Shown here piece by piece: positions 52,290-59,969 of a stretch of 64,000 nt of DNA. The notes beneath the pieces were generated by a model. That model searched no databases, had not been told where the DNA came from, and was given only the letters and a program-made list of their open reading frames with translations. This DNA is from Spirochaeta africana DSM 8902. GTDB taxonomy: Bacteria; Spirochaetota; Spirochaetia; DSM-27196; DSM-8902. The DNA lies in assembly GCF_000242595.2 (NCBI RefSeq), contig NC_017098.1:682001-746000 (forward strand). Direction: 5' to 3'. Made by a program: the position numbers and the translations under genes. Within the stretch, counting starts at the first letter, position 1; every line of letters begins with the position of its first letter.

Positions 52290-53417
52290 TTAGAAGCCGT
52301 TGGCCTGAACCTGGTCGATAACCTGCTGGCCGACCGGTTCGCCGTTGTACTTCAGGGTGCTGATCATCTGCACTGCCAGTGCCTGGGCATCGTCCGGGAG
52401 GCGGGCAAAGCTCAGGCCTTCGTTCAGGTCCTGCCCGTCGGTTACAGTCCAGTACAGGAACTTGGCTACCTGCTCGGCCTCGGCGCGAGAGGTGATGGCT
52501 GCATTCTGATCCAGGTTTTCGTAGACCAGGGCCCAGGCAAAACCGGCAATCGGGTAACCCTGGGGTGCCGGGGTGTCGGTCAGCGACACGCGGCCGTCTG
52601 CCGGCAGCTCTACAGCTGCGGCCAGGCTGGTAGCTTCCAGCGAGGGCTCGATGATGTTGCCCGACTTATTAACGATGTAGGCATAGTCGATGTCGTTCAG
52701 GACTGCGTATACCAGGCTGTTGTAACCCAGGGCACCGGGAGTGCTCTGTACGATTCCGGCAACACCCTCGTTACCGTTCCCGCCGCTGCCGGTGGGCCAG
52801 TTAACCGAGCTGCCGAAGCCGACCCGGTCGGCCCAGGTGCTGTTGGTCTTGGTCAGGTAGTCGGTAAAGATCGCGGTAGATCCCGATCCGTCCGAGCGGT
52901 GGGCGATCTGGATCGGCAGATTTGGCAGGTCAACATCGGGGTTGAGTGCGGCAATCTTTGAGTCATTCCAGCGGGTGATCTCACCCAGGAAAGCGCCGGC
53001 AATAACATCGGCATCCATTACCAGACCCTTGTCCACGCCGGGTACGTTGTAGGTCAGAACGATGTCCCCCAGGGTGATCGGCATGTTGTAGGCCACCCCG
53101 CCGGTCAGACGCAGGGCATCATCCATCTGCTCATCGGTCAGGCTGCGCTCGGATGCCCCGAACATGATGTTCTGCTCGATGAACTGGCGGATGCCGCCAC
53201 CCGAGCCGATCGACTGGTAGTTCACGGTTACCTGGCCGTTGGTCACATCCCGGTACTCATCGGCCCAGGCGGTGATCAGGGGAGCCGGAAAGGACGCCCC
53301 GGCACCCAGCAGCTCGTGACGAGCCTCGCGAGCGCCTTCCTGTTGTCCGGCAGCGAATGCCGGCATGGTCAGCGCCAGTGCCAGCAATGCAATGGTCAAT
53401 ACACGAATGGTTTTCAT
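52290..53417 (-). CDS. pstS: phosphate-binding protein PstS
   Basis: 375 residues with a signal peptide (MKTIRVLTIALLALALTMPA). Phosphate-binding blocks are GAGASFPAPLITAWADEY, YQSIGSGGGIRQFIEQN, FGASERSLTDEQM and HRSDGSGSTAIFTDYL, the classical PstS set. Periplasmic; no lipobox cysteine is present. GGAG precedes the ATG. Upstream are 11-bp repeats of the CTAACC type. It has its own terminator before pstC. Confidence 0.97.
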   Translation of the reverse strand: MKTIRVLTIALLALALTMPAFAAGQQEGAREARHELLGAGASFPAPLITAWADEYRDVTNGQVTVNYQSIGSGGGIRQFIEQNIMFGASERSLTDEQMDDALRLTGGVAYNMPITLGDIVLTYNVPGVDKGLVMDADVIAGAFLGEITRWNDSKIAALNPDVDLPNLPIQIAHRSDGSGSTAIFTDYLTKTNSTWADRVGFGSSVNWPTGSGGNGNEGVAGIVQSTPGALGYNSLVYAVLNDIDYAYIVNKSGNIIEPSLEATSLAAAVELPADGRVSLTDTPAPQGYPIAGFAWALVYENLDQNAAITSRAEAEQVAKFLYWTVTDGQDLNEGLSFARLPDDAQALAVQMISTLKYNGEPVGQQVIDQVQANGF

Positions 53418-53462
53418 GTTTTTCTCCTTTGAAAAAGTGTTACCCGCAAGGTCTGCCTGCTG

Positions 53463-53490
53463 TGTTAGTGGTTTGATTGGTTTCGGTTAG
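53463..53490 (-). promoter_or_regulatory. candidate Pho box upstream of pstS
   Basis: In the direction of pstS: CTAACC at 53490-53485, CAATCA at 53479-53474 and CTAACA at 53468-53463, each 11 bp apart. Spacing and half-site match the pstC and pstS2 upstream regions. Confidence 0.65.
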
Positions 53491-53572
53491 ATTTTGATGA
53501 GAAGTAGAGGGCGATGGGCACATCAGTTTTTAACAATGTACTGGCGGAATAATGTCTCAATGTATAAACCGC

Positions 53573-53583
53573 GGGGGGGGGGG
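53573..53583 (+). repeat. poly-G tract (11 G) at the gtrA ribosome-binding site
   Basis: Eleven consecutive G end 5 nt before the gtrA ATG, so they act as the Shine-Dalgarno. A TATAAA box lies about 6 nt upstream of the tract. Such tracts change length by slippage. Confidence 0.85.
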
Positions 53584-53588
53584 AAGCG

Positions 53589-54074
53589 ATGTATACACAG
53601 CGAACAAAGCCTCACTTGCTGAACCGCATACTGGTACGGCGCAGTCAGCATACCGGTGTGCAGCTGCTGCGATCGGTAATTGCCAGCGCAGCAGCCTCGC
53701 TGGCCGATTATGCGGTCCTGGTGCTGCTGGTACGCCGTGCCGGTTTGCCTGAGACCCTGGCCGGGACCCTGAGTATGGGGGCCGGTTTGCTGGTAGTGTA
53801 TGTACTCGGACGATGCTGGGTTTTTCCCCGCATACCCAAGGGCTATCGCCGCATCGAGTTCAGTATGTTCACGGTGATCGCCGGGCTCGGGGCGTTGCTG
53901 CATGTGGGGCTCCTTTCGACCATGATTCGCCTTGCTGGTATGCATTACCTGGCTGCCAAGGCGGTTGCAATGGCGGCAACCTTTACCTGGAACTTCTGTT
54001 TGCGTCGCGGCGTTGCCCAGCTGATTCTGCGCCGCTTTTCCTGTCGGCAGGTTTTGTCGTCGGGGCGTTGCTAA
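53589..54074 (+). CDS. GtrA-family membrane protein
   Basis: 161 residues with four membrane helices. The start QLLRSVIASAAASLADYAVL, the middle LGRCWVFPRIPKGYRRIEFS and the last helix AVAMAATFTWNFCLRRGV are the GtrA pattern (flippase-like proteins that move polyprenyl-phosphate-linked sugars; also found with teichoic acid and glycolipid genes). It is divergent from pstS and just upstream of the second pst operon. Phosphate limitation often changes envelope glycolipids, so the placement may be meaningful. A poly-G tract forms its ribosome site. Confidence 0.85.
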   Translation: MYTQRTKPHLLNRILVRRSQHTGVQLLRSVIASAAASLADYAVLVLLVRRAGLPETLAGTLSMGAGLLVVYVLGRCWVFPRIPKGYRRIEFSMFTVIAGLGALLHVGLLSTMIRLAGMHYLAAKAVAMAATFTWNFCLRRGVAQLILRRFSCRQVLSSGRC

Positions 54075-54087
54075 TCATTTCCTAACA
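54071..54087 (+). promoter_or_regulatory. candidate Pho box upstream of the second pst operon
   Basis: CTAATC at 54071-54076 and CTAACA at 54082-54087, 11 bp apart, 32 nt before the pstS2 ATG. The first half-site overlaps the gtrA stop codon. Confidence 0.6.
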
Positions 54088-54118
54088 AAAGATGCCTACC
54101 CTGTAGAGCGGAGCGTAT

Positions 54119-55009
54119 ATGAGAACTGTTGTGCTGCCGTTAATCCTGGGCCTCGTATGTGTACTGCTGTGGCTGGCAGTGCTGGTGCGGGCGAATTCTG
54201 CCGCCCCGGGCAGCGGCGTCGGGGTTGTGGAGATCGCCGGATCCAGTTCGGCCGCGCCATTGCTGGAAGAGCTGGCACAGCGGTACATGCGGCGTGAGGG
54301 TTCGGCATCAATCCGCGTGAATGGTACCGGGTCTACCGACGGTATCCGCGCGGCGGCAGCCGGAACGGTGGATTTCGGCATGAGCAGCCGAACCTTGCGG
54401 GAAGATGAACAACAGGGATTGTCCGTCGTTCAGCTGGCGATTGATCCGGTCACGGTGATTGTGCATCCGGATAATCCGGTGCGCAGTCTGAGTCTTGCCG
54501 AGATACGGGCCGTCTATCGGGGAGAGATTGATACGTGGTCGCAGCTGACCGTTTCTGCTGGCGCAGCCGCTCCGGTCGCCGCCCCCGGGGGGACGCCGTC
54601 GAACAGGACACCACAGCGATCCCGTATTGTGGTGGTATCGCGCGAACCGGGATCCGGCACCCGCGGCGCATTCGAGACCGCGCTGGATTTTCGCGATCAG
54701 CTCGGGCTCGGGGCGATCGAGCTGGACGGGAGTGCGGCGGTACGGGCTGCGGTGGCTCGCAACCCTGCGGCAATCGGCTATATTTCATCCGGGTTCCTGC
54801 GACCGGAGGTAGCTGCTCTGGAAGGTGCAGCGTTTGATGGTGCGGCCTTGAGCCAGAGAGATGTCTCCCCGCTCGCACGACCACTGTTGCTGATATACCG
54901 TGAAGGGTCGCTTTCCCCAGCTGCCCGGAGATTTCTGGCATGGCTTGAATCACCCGAGGGTCAGCTCGAGATTGCCGATATCATGCATGGCGGGAGGACG
55001 AATGACTGA
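54119..55009 (+). CDS. PstS-like phosphate-binding protein (paralogue 2)
   Basis: 296 residues. An uncleaved or cleaved N-terminal hydrophobic segment (VLPLILGLVCVLLWLAVLV) precedes the domain. Ligand-site blocks are intact: IAGSSSAAPLLEELAQRYM, VNGTGSTDGIRAAAAGTVDF, GMSSRTLREDE and SREPGSGTRGAFETAL. It has no lipobox. First gene of an operon of seven; its stop overlaps pstC2 by 8 nt. It is shorter than the canonical PstS (375) and may bind phosphate or a related oxyanion. Confidence 0.9.
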   Translation: MRTVVLPLILGLVCVLLWLAVLVRANSAAPGSGVGVVEIAGSSSAAPLLEELAQRYMRREGSASIRVNGTGSTDGIRAAAAGTVDFGMSSRTLREDEQQGLSVVQLAIDPVTVIVHPDNPVRSLSLAEIRAVYRGEIDTWSQLTVSAGAAAPVAAPGGTPSNRTPQRSRIVVVSREPGSGTRGAFETALDFRDQLGLGAIELDGSAAVRAAVARNPAAIGYISSGFLRPEVAALEGAAFDGAALSQRDVSPLARPLLLIYREGSLSPAARRFLAWLESPEGQLEIADIMHGGRTND

Positions 55010-55886
55010 TGCTGCACGACTGACTGCCGAGGCAGTACTGCGACGGGGCTTTCGTCTGGCTGCGCTGGCAGCCCTGCTGGCCTCGGCTGCGCTGCTGGGG
55101 GTGGTGGTTTTTCAGGGATTGCGTCCGCTGCTTGGAAGCGTGGCACCGGCCGATTTTCTGTTTGGACAGGAGTGGCGGCCAGAGTATCGTGAGCTGTTCG
55201 GGATAGTACCCTTGCTGGCAACAACCCTGATTACCGCGGTCGCCGCCGCGGTACCGGCGGCGATAATCGCGGTGCCGGCGGCACTGTATGTGGTTGAGTA
55301 TCTGCCGCGGCGGTGGAGTCGGCGCCTGCTGGGCATGGCCGAGCTCGCTGCCGGTCTGCCCGGGGTGGTATATGGATTTTTCGGGGTAATGGTGGTGATC
55401 CCCTGGCTGGAGCAGTACGCCGGGCTGCCGGAGGGGCGTTCACTGGCCGCTGCAGTCCTGGTGCTGGGGATGATGACGATACCGACAGTGCTGATGCACA
55501 GCATGGTGGCGATCCGGGCGGTGCCTGCCGGCTATCGCCGGGCAGCCGTCGCACTGGGTGCCGACCCGGTACAGACTGCCTGGCTGGTGGTGCTGCCAGC
55601 AGCAGCACGAAGCGTTCTGGCCGGGGTGCTGGCCGCAGCGATTCGTGCCGCCGGAGAGGCGGCTGCCGTGGCCATGGTGGCCGGCAACTCTCCGCAGCTG
55701 CCGCGAGCGCTGGGGGACAGCGTGCGCACCCTGACTGCGACATTGCTGCTGGAGATGGGATCGGCTCAGGGGCTGCACAGCCGCGTGCTGTTCAGCATCG
55801 GGCTGGTGCTGTTCCTGCTGGTTCTGCTGGGGCAGTGGGGCGCAACACGGCTGGTTAACCGGAAACAGGGATTCTCGTATGTATAG
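55002..55886 (+). CDS. PstC-like permease (paralogue 2)
   Basis: 294 residues from ATG 55002, inside the end of pstS2 (GGGAGG upstream). Six membrane helices. LAAGLPGVVYGFFGVMVVIP and the coupling loop RAAGEAAAVAMVAGNSPQLP match PstC, with Glu kept in the loop. Overlaps pstA2 by 8 nt. Part of the second pst operon. Confidence 0.93.
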   Translation: MTDAARLTAEAVLRRGFRLAALAALLASAALLGVVVFQGLRPLLGSVAPADFLFGQEWRPEYRELFGIVPLLATTLITAVAAAVPAAIIAVPAALYVVEYLPRRWSRRLLGMAELAAGLPGVVYGFFGVMVVIPWLEQYAGLPEGRSLAAAVLVLGMMTIPTVLMHSMVAIRAVPAGYRRAAVALGADPVQTAWLVVLPAAARSVLAGVLAAAIRAAGEAAAVAMVAGNSPQLPRALGDSVRTLTATLLLEMGSAQGLHSRVLFSIGLVLFLLVLLGQWGATRLVNRKQGFSYV

Positions 55887-56748
55887 CCCGACCGATTTTC
55901 GCCCGGACCTGCGTCGCCGCCCGGTGACCCTTATCGCCTGTATCGGCATGGGTGCTGCAGCGGTGTTCGCCTTTGGCCTGCCGCTGGTGCTGGCCGGCTA
56001 TGTAGCCCTCGGCGTACTGCGAACCGAGCTGCCGCCAGGCATGTTTACTGCCGGTGCGGAACACTCGCTGCTGCCGATGATAGCGACCAGCGTCCTGCTG
56101 GTCGGGCTGACCTTGCTGCTGGCGGTACCGGTCGGGATCGCCGCCGCGGTGTATCTGTCGGCGTACAGCAGGCGCGGTCGCCTGCACCGTATGGTGCAGC
56201 TGACGGTCGATACCCTGGCCGGTATACCGCCAATCCTGTATGGGCTGTACGGATTGTTCGTCTTCAGTCGCGCGCTGGGGATGCGTCAGTCGATTCTGGC
56301 GGGAGCCTGTACCCTGGCGGTGATGATCCTGCCGGTCATTATCCGATCGGTCGAAGCAGCGCTGGCAGCGGTTCCGGACGGATTACGCCATGGCGGGCGC
56401 GCTTTGGGCGCCTCAGGCTGGCAGGTGCTGTTCAGGCTGCTGCTGCCGCATGCTGCCCCCGGGATACTGGCTGCGGTGCTGCGCTCAATCGCCAGAATAA
56501 TCGGCGAGGCAGCACCGGTGCTGCTAACGGTAGGCGTAGCGCGCAATCTGCCGCAGGGTTTGCTGCACTCCGGACGCACCCTGAGTGTGCATCTCTACTT
56601 CACTGCACAGGAGGCCGTGCAGCCGCAGGAGCATGGGGTGGTGTTTGTTACCGCGGCCTCGCTGCTGCTGGTGACGGCAGCTGTCCACGGCGCTGCCAGA
56701 CTGCTCCGGAATCGAATGAACACGCGAAGGGGGAACGATGAAGCCTAA
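55879..56748 (+). CDS. PstA-like permease (paralogue 2)
   Basis: 289 residues. Six membrane helices; LTVDTLAGIPPILYGLYGLF and coupling loop RIIGEAAPVLLTVG match PstA. It starts inside the end of pstC2 and ends inside the start of pstB2 (11-nt overlap), so the set is tightly coupled. Together with PstC2 it should form a membrane pore like the canonical one. Confidence 0.93.
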   Translation: MYSPTDFRPDLRRRPVTLIACIGMGAAAVFAFGLPLVLAGYVALGVLRTELPPGMFTAGAEHSLLPMIATSVLLVGLTLLLAVPVGIAAAVYLSAYSRRGRLHRMVQLTVDTLAGIPPILYGLYGLFVFSRALGMRQSILAGACTLAVMILPVIIRSVEAALAAVPDGLRHGGRALGASGWQVLFRLLLPHAAPGILAAVLRSIARIIGEAAPVLLTVGVARNLPQGLLHSGRTLSVHLYFTAQEAVQPQEHGVVFVTAASLLLVTAAVHGAARLLRNRMNTRRGNDEA

Positions 56749-57487
56749 ACTCGGTATCGCCGGGCTCGAACTGCTGTATGGTGATCTGCATGCCTTGCGC
56801 GGCATTACCATGCAGATAGCACCGGCCGAGATAGTCGCCCTGATCGGTCCTTCCGGCTGTGGAAAATCTGCCTTGCTCGGGGTGCTCAACCGCATGACCG
56901 GCCCGGATGCCCATCTGGCTGGATCAGTGGAGCTGGATGGGCAGGATATCTACCGTGACCTGAACGAGTACGAGCTGCGGCGACGGGTGGGAATGATCTT
57001 TGCACGTCCCAATGTCTTCCCGATGAGCATCTACGACAATATCGCCTTCGGTCCACGGGTGAACGGCGAGAGGCGGCGGCCGGTGCTGGATGAAATGGTG
57101 GAGACTGCCCTGACAGAGGCCGAGCTGTGGGATGAGGTCAAGGATCGTTTGCGCTCACCGGCGCTGCGACTTTCCGAGGGGCAGCAGCAGCGGCTGTGCA
57201 TCGCGCGTGCCCTGGCCCTGCAGCCCGAGGTGCTCCTGCTGGACGAGCCGACCAGTTCTCTGGATCCGATCGCGACCGGGCGAATCGAGCAGCTGCTGGA
57301 ACGACTGTCGCAGCGGATGGCTATCCTGCTGGTTACCCATGCGGTGCAGCAGGCATCGCGGATCAGTGATCGCACCGCGTTCTTCCTGCATGGCGAACTG
57401 GTAGAGTGCGGGCGTACCGAGGAAATGTTTGTACAGCCCCGGCAGCAAAGCACGGCTGACTACATCAGCGGAAGGTTTCAGCGATGA
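56738..57487 (+). CDS. PstB-like ATPase with altered Q-loop and signature (paralogue 2)
   Basis: 249 residues. Walker A GPSGCGKSALL (37-47), Walker [13 protein letters not shown] (166-177) and H-loop H201 are kept. But the Q-loop, canonical GMVFQKPNPFP, reads GMIFARPNVFP, so the Gln that binds Mg and couples to the permease is Ala (A89). The signature LSGGQ reads LSEGQ (E147). The first PstB in this locus (49494) has both canonical motifs. Slow or regulatory ATP turnover is therefore possible, though this is inference. Start overlaps pstA2; stop overlaps the Fic-like gene by 4 nt. Confidence 0.93.
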   Translation: MKPKLGIAGLELLYGDLHALRGITMQIAPAEIVALIGPSGCGKSALLGVLNRMTGPDAHLAGSVELDGQDIYRDLNEYELRRRVGMIFARPNVFPMSIYDNIAFGPRVNGERRRPVLDEMVETALTEAELWDEVKDRLRSPALRLSEGQQQRLCIARALALQPEVLLLDEPTSSLDPIATGRIEQLLERLSQRMAILLVTHAVQQASRISDRTAFFLHGELVECGRTEEMFVQPRQQSTADYISGRFQR

Positions 57488-58140
57488 GCAGACTTTTTGA
57501 TATCGACACGATCGAGACCGACCTCCGGGGATTCCAGCGTGATTTTGCCGAGATCAACGATCAGCTGGCGATGCGTCGCGAGGACATCACCGATACCATG
57601 GTGGCGCAGATAGTAGATGCCTACCGATTTCTGAATGAACTGCTGGAGAAGGGGATGGATCTGTTTACCCCGGCCGGGCTGCATGCCCTGCTGGAGATGA
57701 ATCACATCGTGTTGTGCGGACTCGACAGTACCACCCGCAGTCAGTACTATCATCACCTGAATGAAACCCGCAAAAGCTTTCTGCAGCGAATCAAGCCGAT
57801 CAAGGAGTGGGTGCTGAAAAAGCGTGACAACGGCAATCCGTACAAGCTGGCCGCCGGTTTCTACTCCCGCATGCTCAGCCAGCCCCAGCTGTTTCTGGAG
57901 GGGAATCATCGTACCGGCAACATCCTCCTGAATTATCTGCTGGTCAGCAAGGATGCCGATCCATTCGTAATCTCGCCGGCCACGGCTCTTCCGTATCTCG
58001 ATCTCTCGGGGGATATCAAGTTCTCCAACAAGGACAACTCGCTGGACGCCAATGTAAAGCTGCCGGGGCACCGCAAGCGCTTCCGTGTGTTCCTGGAGCA
58101 GCATAGCAATCCGCGCTATCTGTGCGAGGGAGGGAGCTGA
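57484..58140 (+). CDS. Fic-like protein with Gln in place of the catalytic His
   Basis: 218 residues, soluble and helical. Residues 135-146 read QLFLEGNHRTGN, aligning to the Fic core HPFxEGNGRTxR. F137, E139, G140, N141 and R143 are kept, while the catalytic His is Q135, the second Gly is H142 and the last Arg is N146. Fic enzymes add AMP or other phosphate-containing groups to proteins; without the His this one probably does not do so in the usual way. It is coupled by 4 nt to pstB2 and by 1 nt to the transporter gene downstream, so it belongs to this operon. It may be a phosphate or nucleotide-sensing adaptor. No toxin-antitoxin partner is seen. Confidence 0.7.
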   Translation: MSRLFDIDTIETDLRGFQRDFAEINDQLAMRREDITDTMVAQIVDAYRFLNELLEKGMDLFTPAGLHALLEMNHIVLCGLDSTTRSQYYHHLNETRKSFLQRIKPIKEWVLKKRDNGNPYKLAAGFYSRMLSQPQLFLEGNHRTGNILLNYLLVSKDADPFVISPATALPYLDLSGDIKFSNKDNSLDANVKLPGHRKRFRVFLEQHSNPRYLCEGGS

Positions 58141-59969
58141 TGGGTGTGTCCGGACTGCTGGCTGTGCCGGCGGTATTCGGTGGACTGGCGGTGTTCCTGC
58201 TGGGTGCCGGCAGATTCAGTGACTCCCTGCTCAGACGCCAGCGCCGCCGCTTTGTCCGGCTGTTGTCCGGCGGCGGTGAATCACGGGCCGGCCGAGCTGG
58301 TGCGGCATCTGCAGTGTCCCGGCGGTCGGCGCAGCAGAACCGGCGCCGTCACCATGCCTTTGCGGGTGAATGGCATGACAACTGGAACGGGTTCTGGCGC
58401 GGTACGGCGGCCGGTGCACTGTCCGGGGTACCCTCCGCCGGGGTGGTGTTACTGGTATCTCTGGTGGATTCCGGCCAGGTGCGTCTGCGCCAGGCAGCAG
58501 CCATCCTCCTGGGGATCAATCTCGGGGCGACGGTGTTTGCATGGTATCTGGCGGTGTTCGGATATCAGGCCGTTTTTGCCGGTTCCGGCCTGATCCTGCT
58601 GGCGCTGGCGTTGCCCTATGTCGTCGGTTCTGGTGGTGAGTTCAGTGGTGCTGCCGAGCTCTTGTTGGGAATTGGTCTGACCCTGTTGGGTACCCACCTG
58701 CTGGGCTGGTATCTGCCGGCGGCGGCAGACTGGCTGGGGCGAGATGCAGACTGGCAGCTGTCGGTACACTCCTACCTGATGCGCGGGATGTCTGCCCTGC
58801 CGGCTGCTGCCGGGATGCTGCTGGGGGCAGCGGCAGTCGGCGCCGTTACTGCAGCCCTGCTGCGCTCCTTTCCCGGTGCGGTAGTGCTGGCGATGTCACT
58901 GTCGGCCACCGGGCTCACCGACATCTGGATCGCGGTGGGGATTACCACCGGGGCTGGTATCGGTATGAGTCTGACCGGCTTTCTGGCTGCCCGCCGATTG
59001 GGGGCGGCAGCGCGCAGTACCGCACGGCTTAATTTACTGCTGAACTGCGGCGCGGCGCTCTGGATGTTTCTGCTGCTGTTCTGGCTGGTTCCTGCTGCGG
59101 CTAGCCTGGTACCGGGGGTAAGCAACGGCGCTGCGGCACTGCAGCTGGCACTGCTGCTGAGCATCCAGCACAGTCTGAATGCGGTGCTGCTGCTGCCGGC
59201 GGCGCATCGGCTGGGTCGGCGGTTCCGCGATGCGGAACCGCCGGGGGCGCTGGTGTCGGTTGGTGCAGCCGGCGATGCTGCCCCGGCCGGCCTGCGTCTG
59301 GTTCCTTCCGGGCTGCCGGAAGCGCTGGAGTCCAATCTGCTGCACACACAGCGCGCGCTGGCGGAGATGGCCGATGCCGCCCGGGCCATGCTGATGACCG
59401 TTATGAACGTCTCCCAGCTGTCCGACAGTTTCGAGGATCAGCTGGATCAGATCCAGACCGGCAAAATGCAGCTGACCACCCTGCGTAACATGGTGTCCCA
59501 GGCCCTTACCCGGGCGGTGCAGTCGCTGTGCAGTCCCGAACAGGCCGAAACCATCCAGCAGCAGCAGCGAATCGCCCATGAATTGAAAGGGGTAGGCGAT
59601 GACTGTTACCGGATTATGCTGGTGTTCAGTCGGAGCTACCGGAAAAAATACCGCTTTCATGACGAGAGCGATGATGAGCTGTTCGGCTTTTCTGCCCAGG
59701 TACTGGACTTTCTGCAGTACAACAGCGATTATTTGCAGGGACGCCTGCTGGAGCTTGATCCGGACGTGGCGGAACAGATGGAGGCTGGCATTAATGCTGC
59801 CCGGGACGTCCTGAAAAAGCGGTCCCGTCGGGTGATAGAGCAGCAGCAGGACGCCCATGTAAAGGGTGAGTTGGCATTCATCGAAATTGTGGGACATCTG
59901 GAGCATATCGGTGACTGTTGTCTGCATATCTCCCGAACGGTCCGACGACTGCAGAAGGTACGGCTATGA
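58140..59969 (+). CDS. Na/Pi-cotransporter-like membrane protein with PhoU domain, lacking QSSS motifs
   Basis: 609 residues from ATG 58140 (GGGAGGGAG upstream; 1-nt overlap with the Fic-like gene). Residues 1-380 have about nine membrane helices in the NptA/PNaS duplicated layout (AAAILLGINLGATVFAWYLA in repeat 1; AVGITTGAGIGMSLTGFLAA in repeat 2). The two diagnostic QSSSAT turns are replaced: GVPSAG at 96-101 and RSFPGA at 242-247. The C-terminal 220 residues are helical and PhoU-like (RALAEMADAARAMLMTVMN, HLEHIGDCCLHISRTVRRL). It may act as a sensor or a scaffold and not as a symporter. Confidence 0.83.
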   Translation: MGVSGLLAVPAVFGGLAVFLLGAGRFSDSLLRRQRRRFVRLLSGGGESRAGRAGAASAVSRRSAQQNRRRHHAFAGEWHDNWNGFWRGTAAGALSGVPSAGVVLLVSLVDSGQVRLRQAAAILLGINLGATVFAWYLAVFGYQAVFAGSGLILLALALPYVVGSGGEFSGAAELLLGIGLTLLGTHLLGWYLPAAADWLGRDADWQLSVHSYLMRGMSALPAAAGMLLGAAAVGAVTAALLRSFPGAVVLAMSLSATGLTDIWIAVGITTGAGIGMSLTGFLAARRLGAAARSTARLNLLLNCGAALWMFLLLFWLVPAAASLVPGVSNGAAALQLALLLSIQHSLNAVLLLPAAHRLGRRFRDAEPPGALVSVGAAGDAAPAGLRLVPSGLPEALESNLLHTQRALAEMADAARAMLMTVMNVSQLSDSFEDQLDQIQTGKMQLTTLRNMVSQALTRAVQSLCSPEQAETIQQQQRIAHELKGVGDDCYRIMLVFSRSYRKKYRFHDESDDELFGFSAQVLDFLQYNSDYLQGRLLELDPDVAEQMEAGINAARDVLKKRSRRVIEQQQDAHVKGELAFIEIVGHLEHIGDCCLHISRTVRRLQKVRL

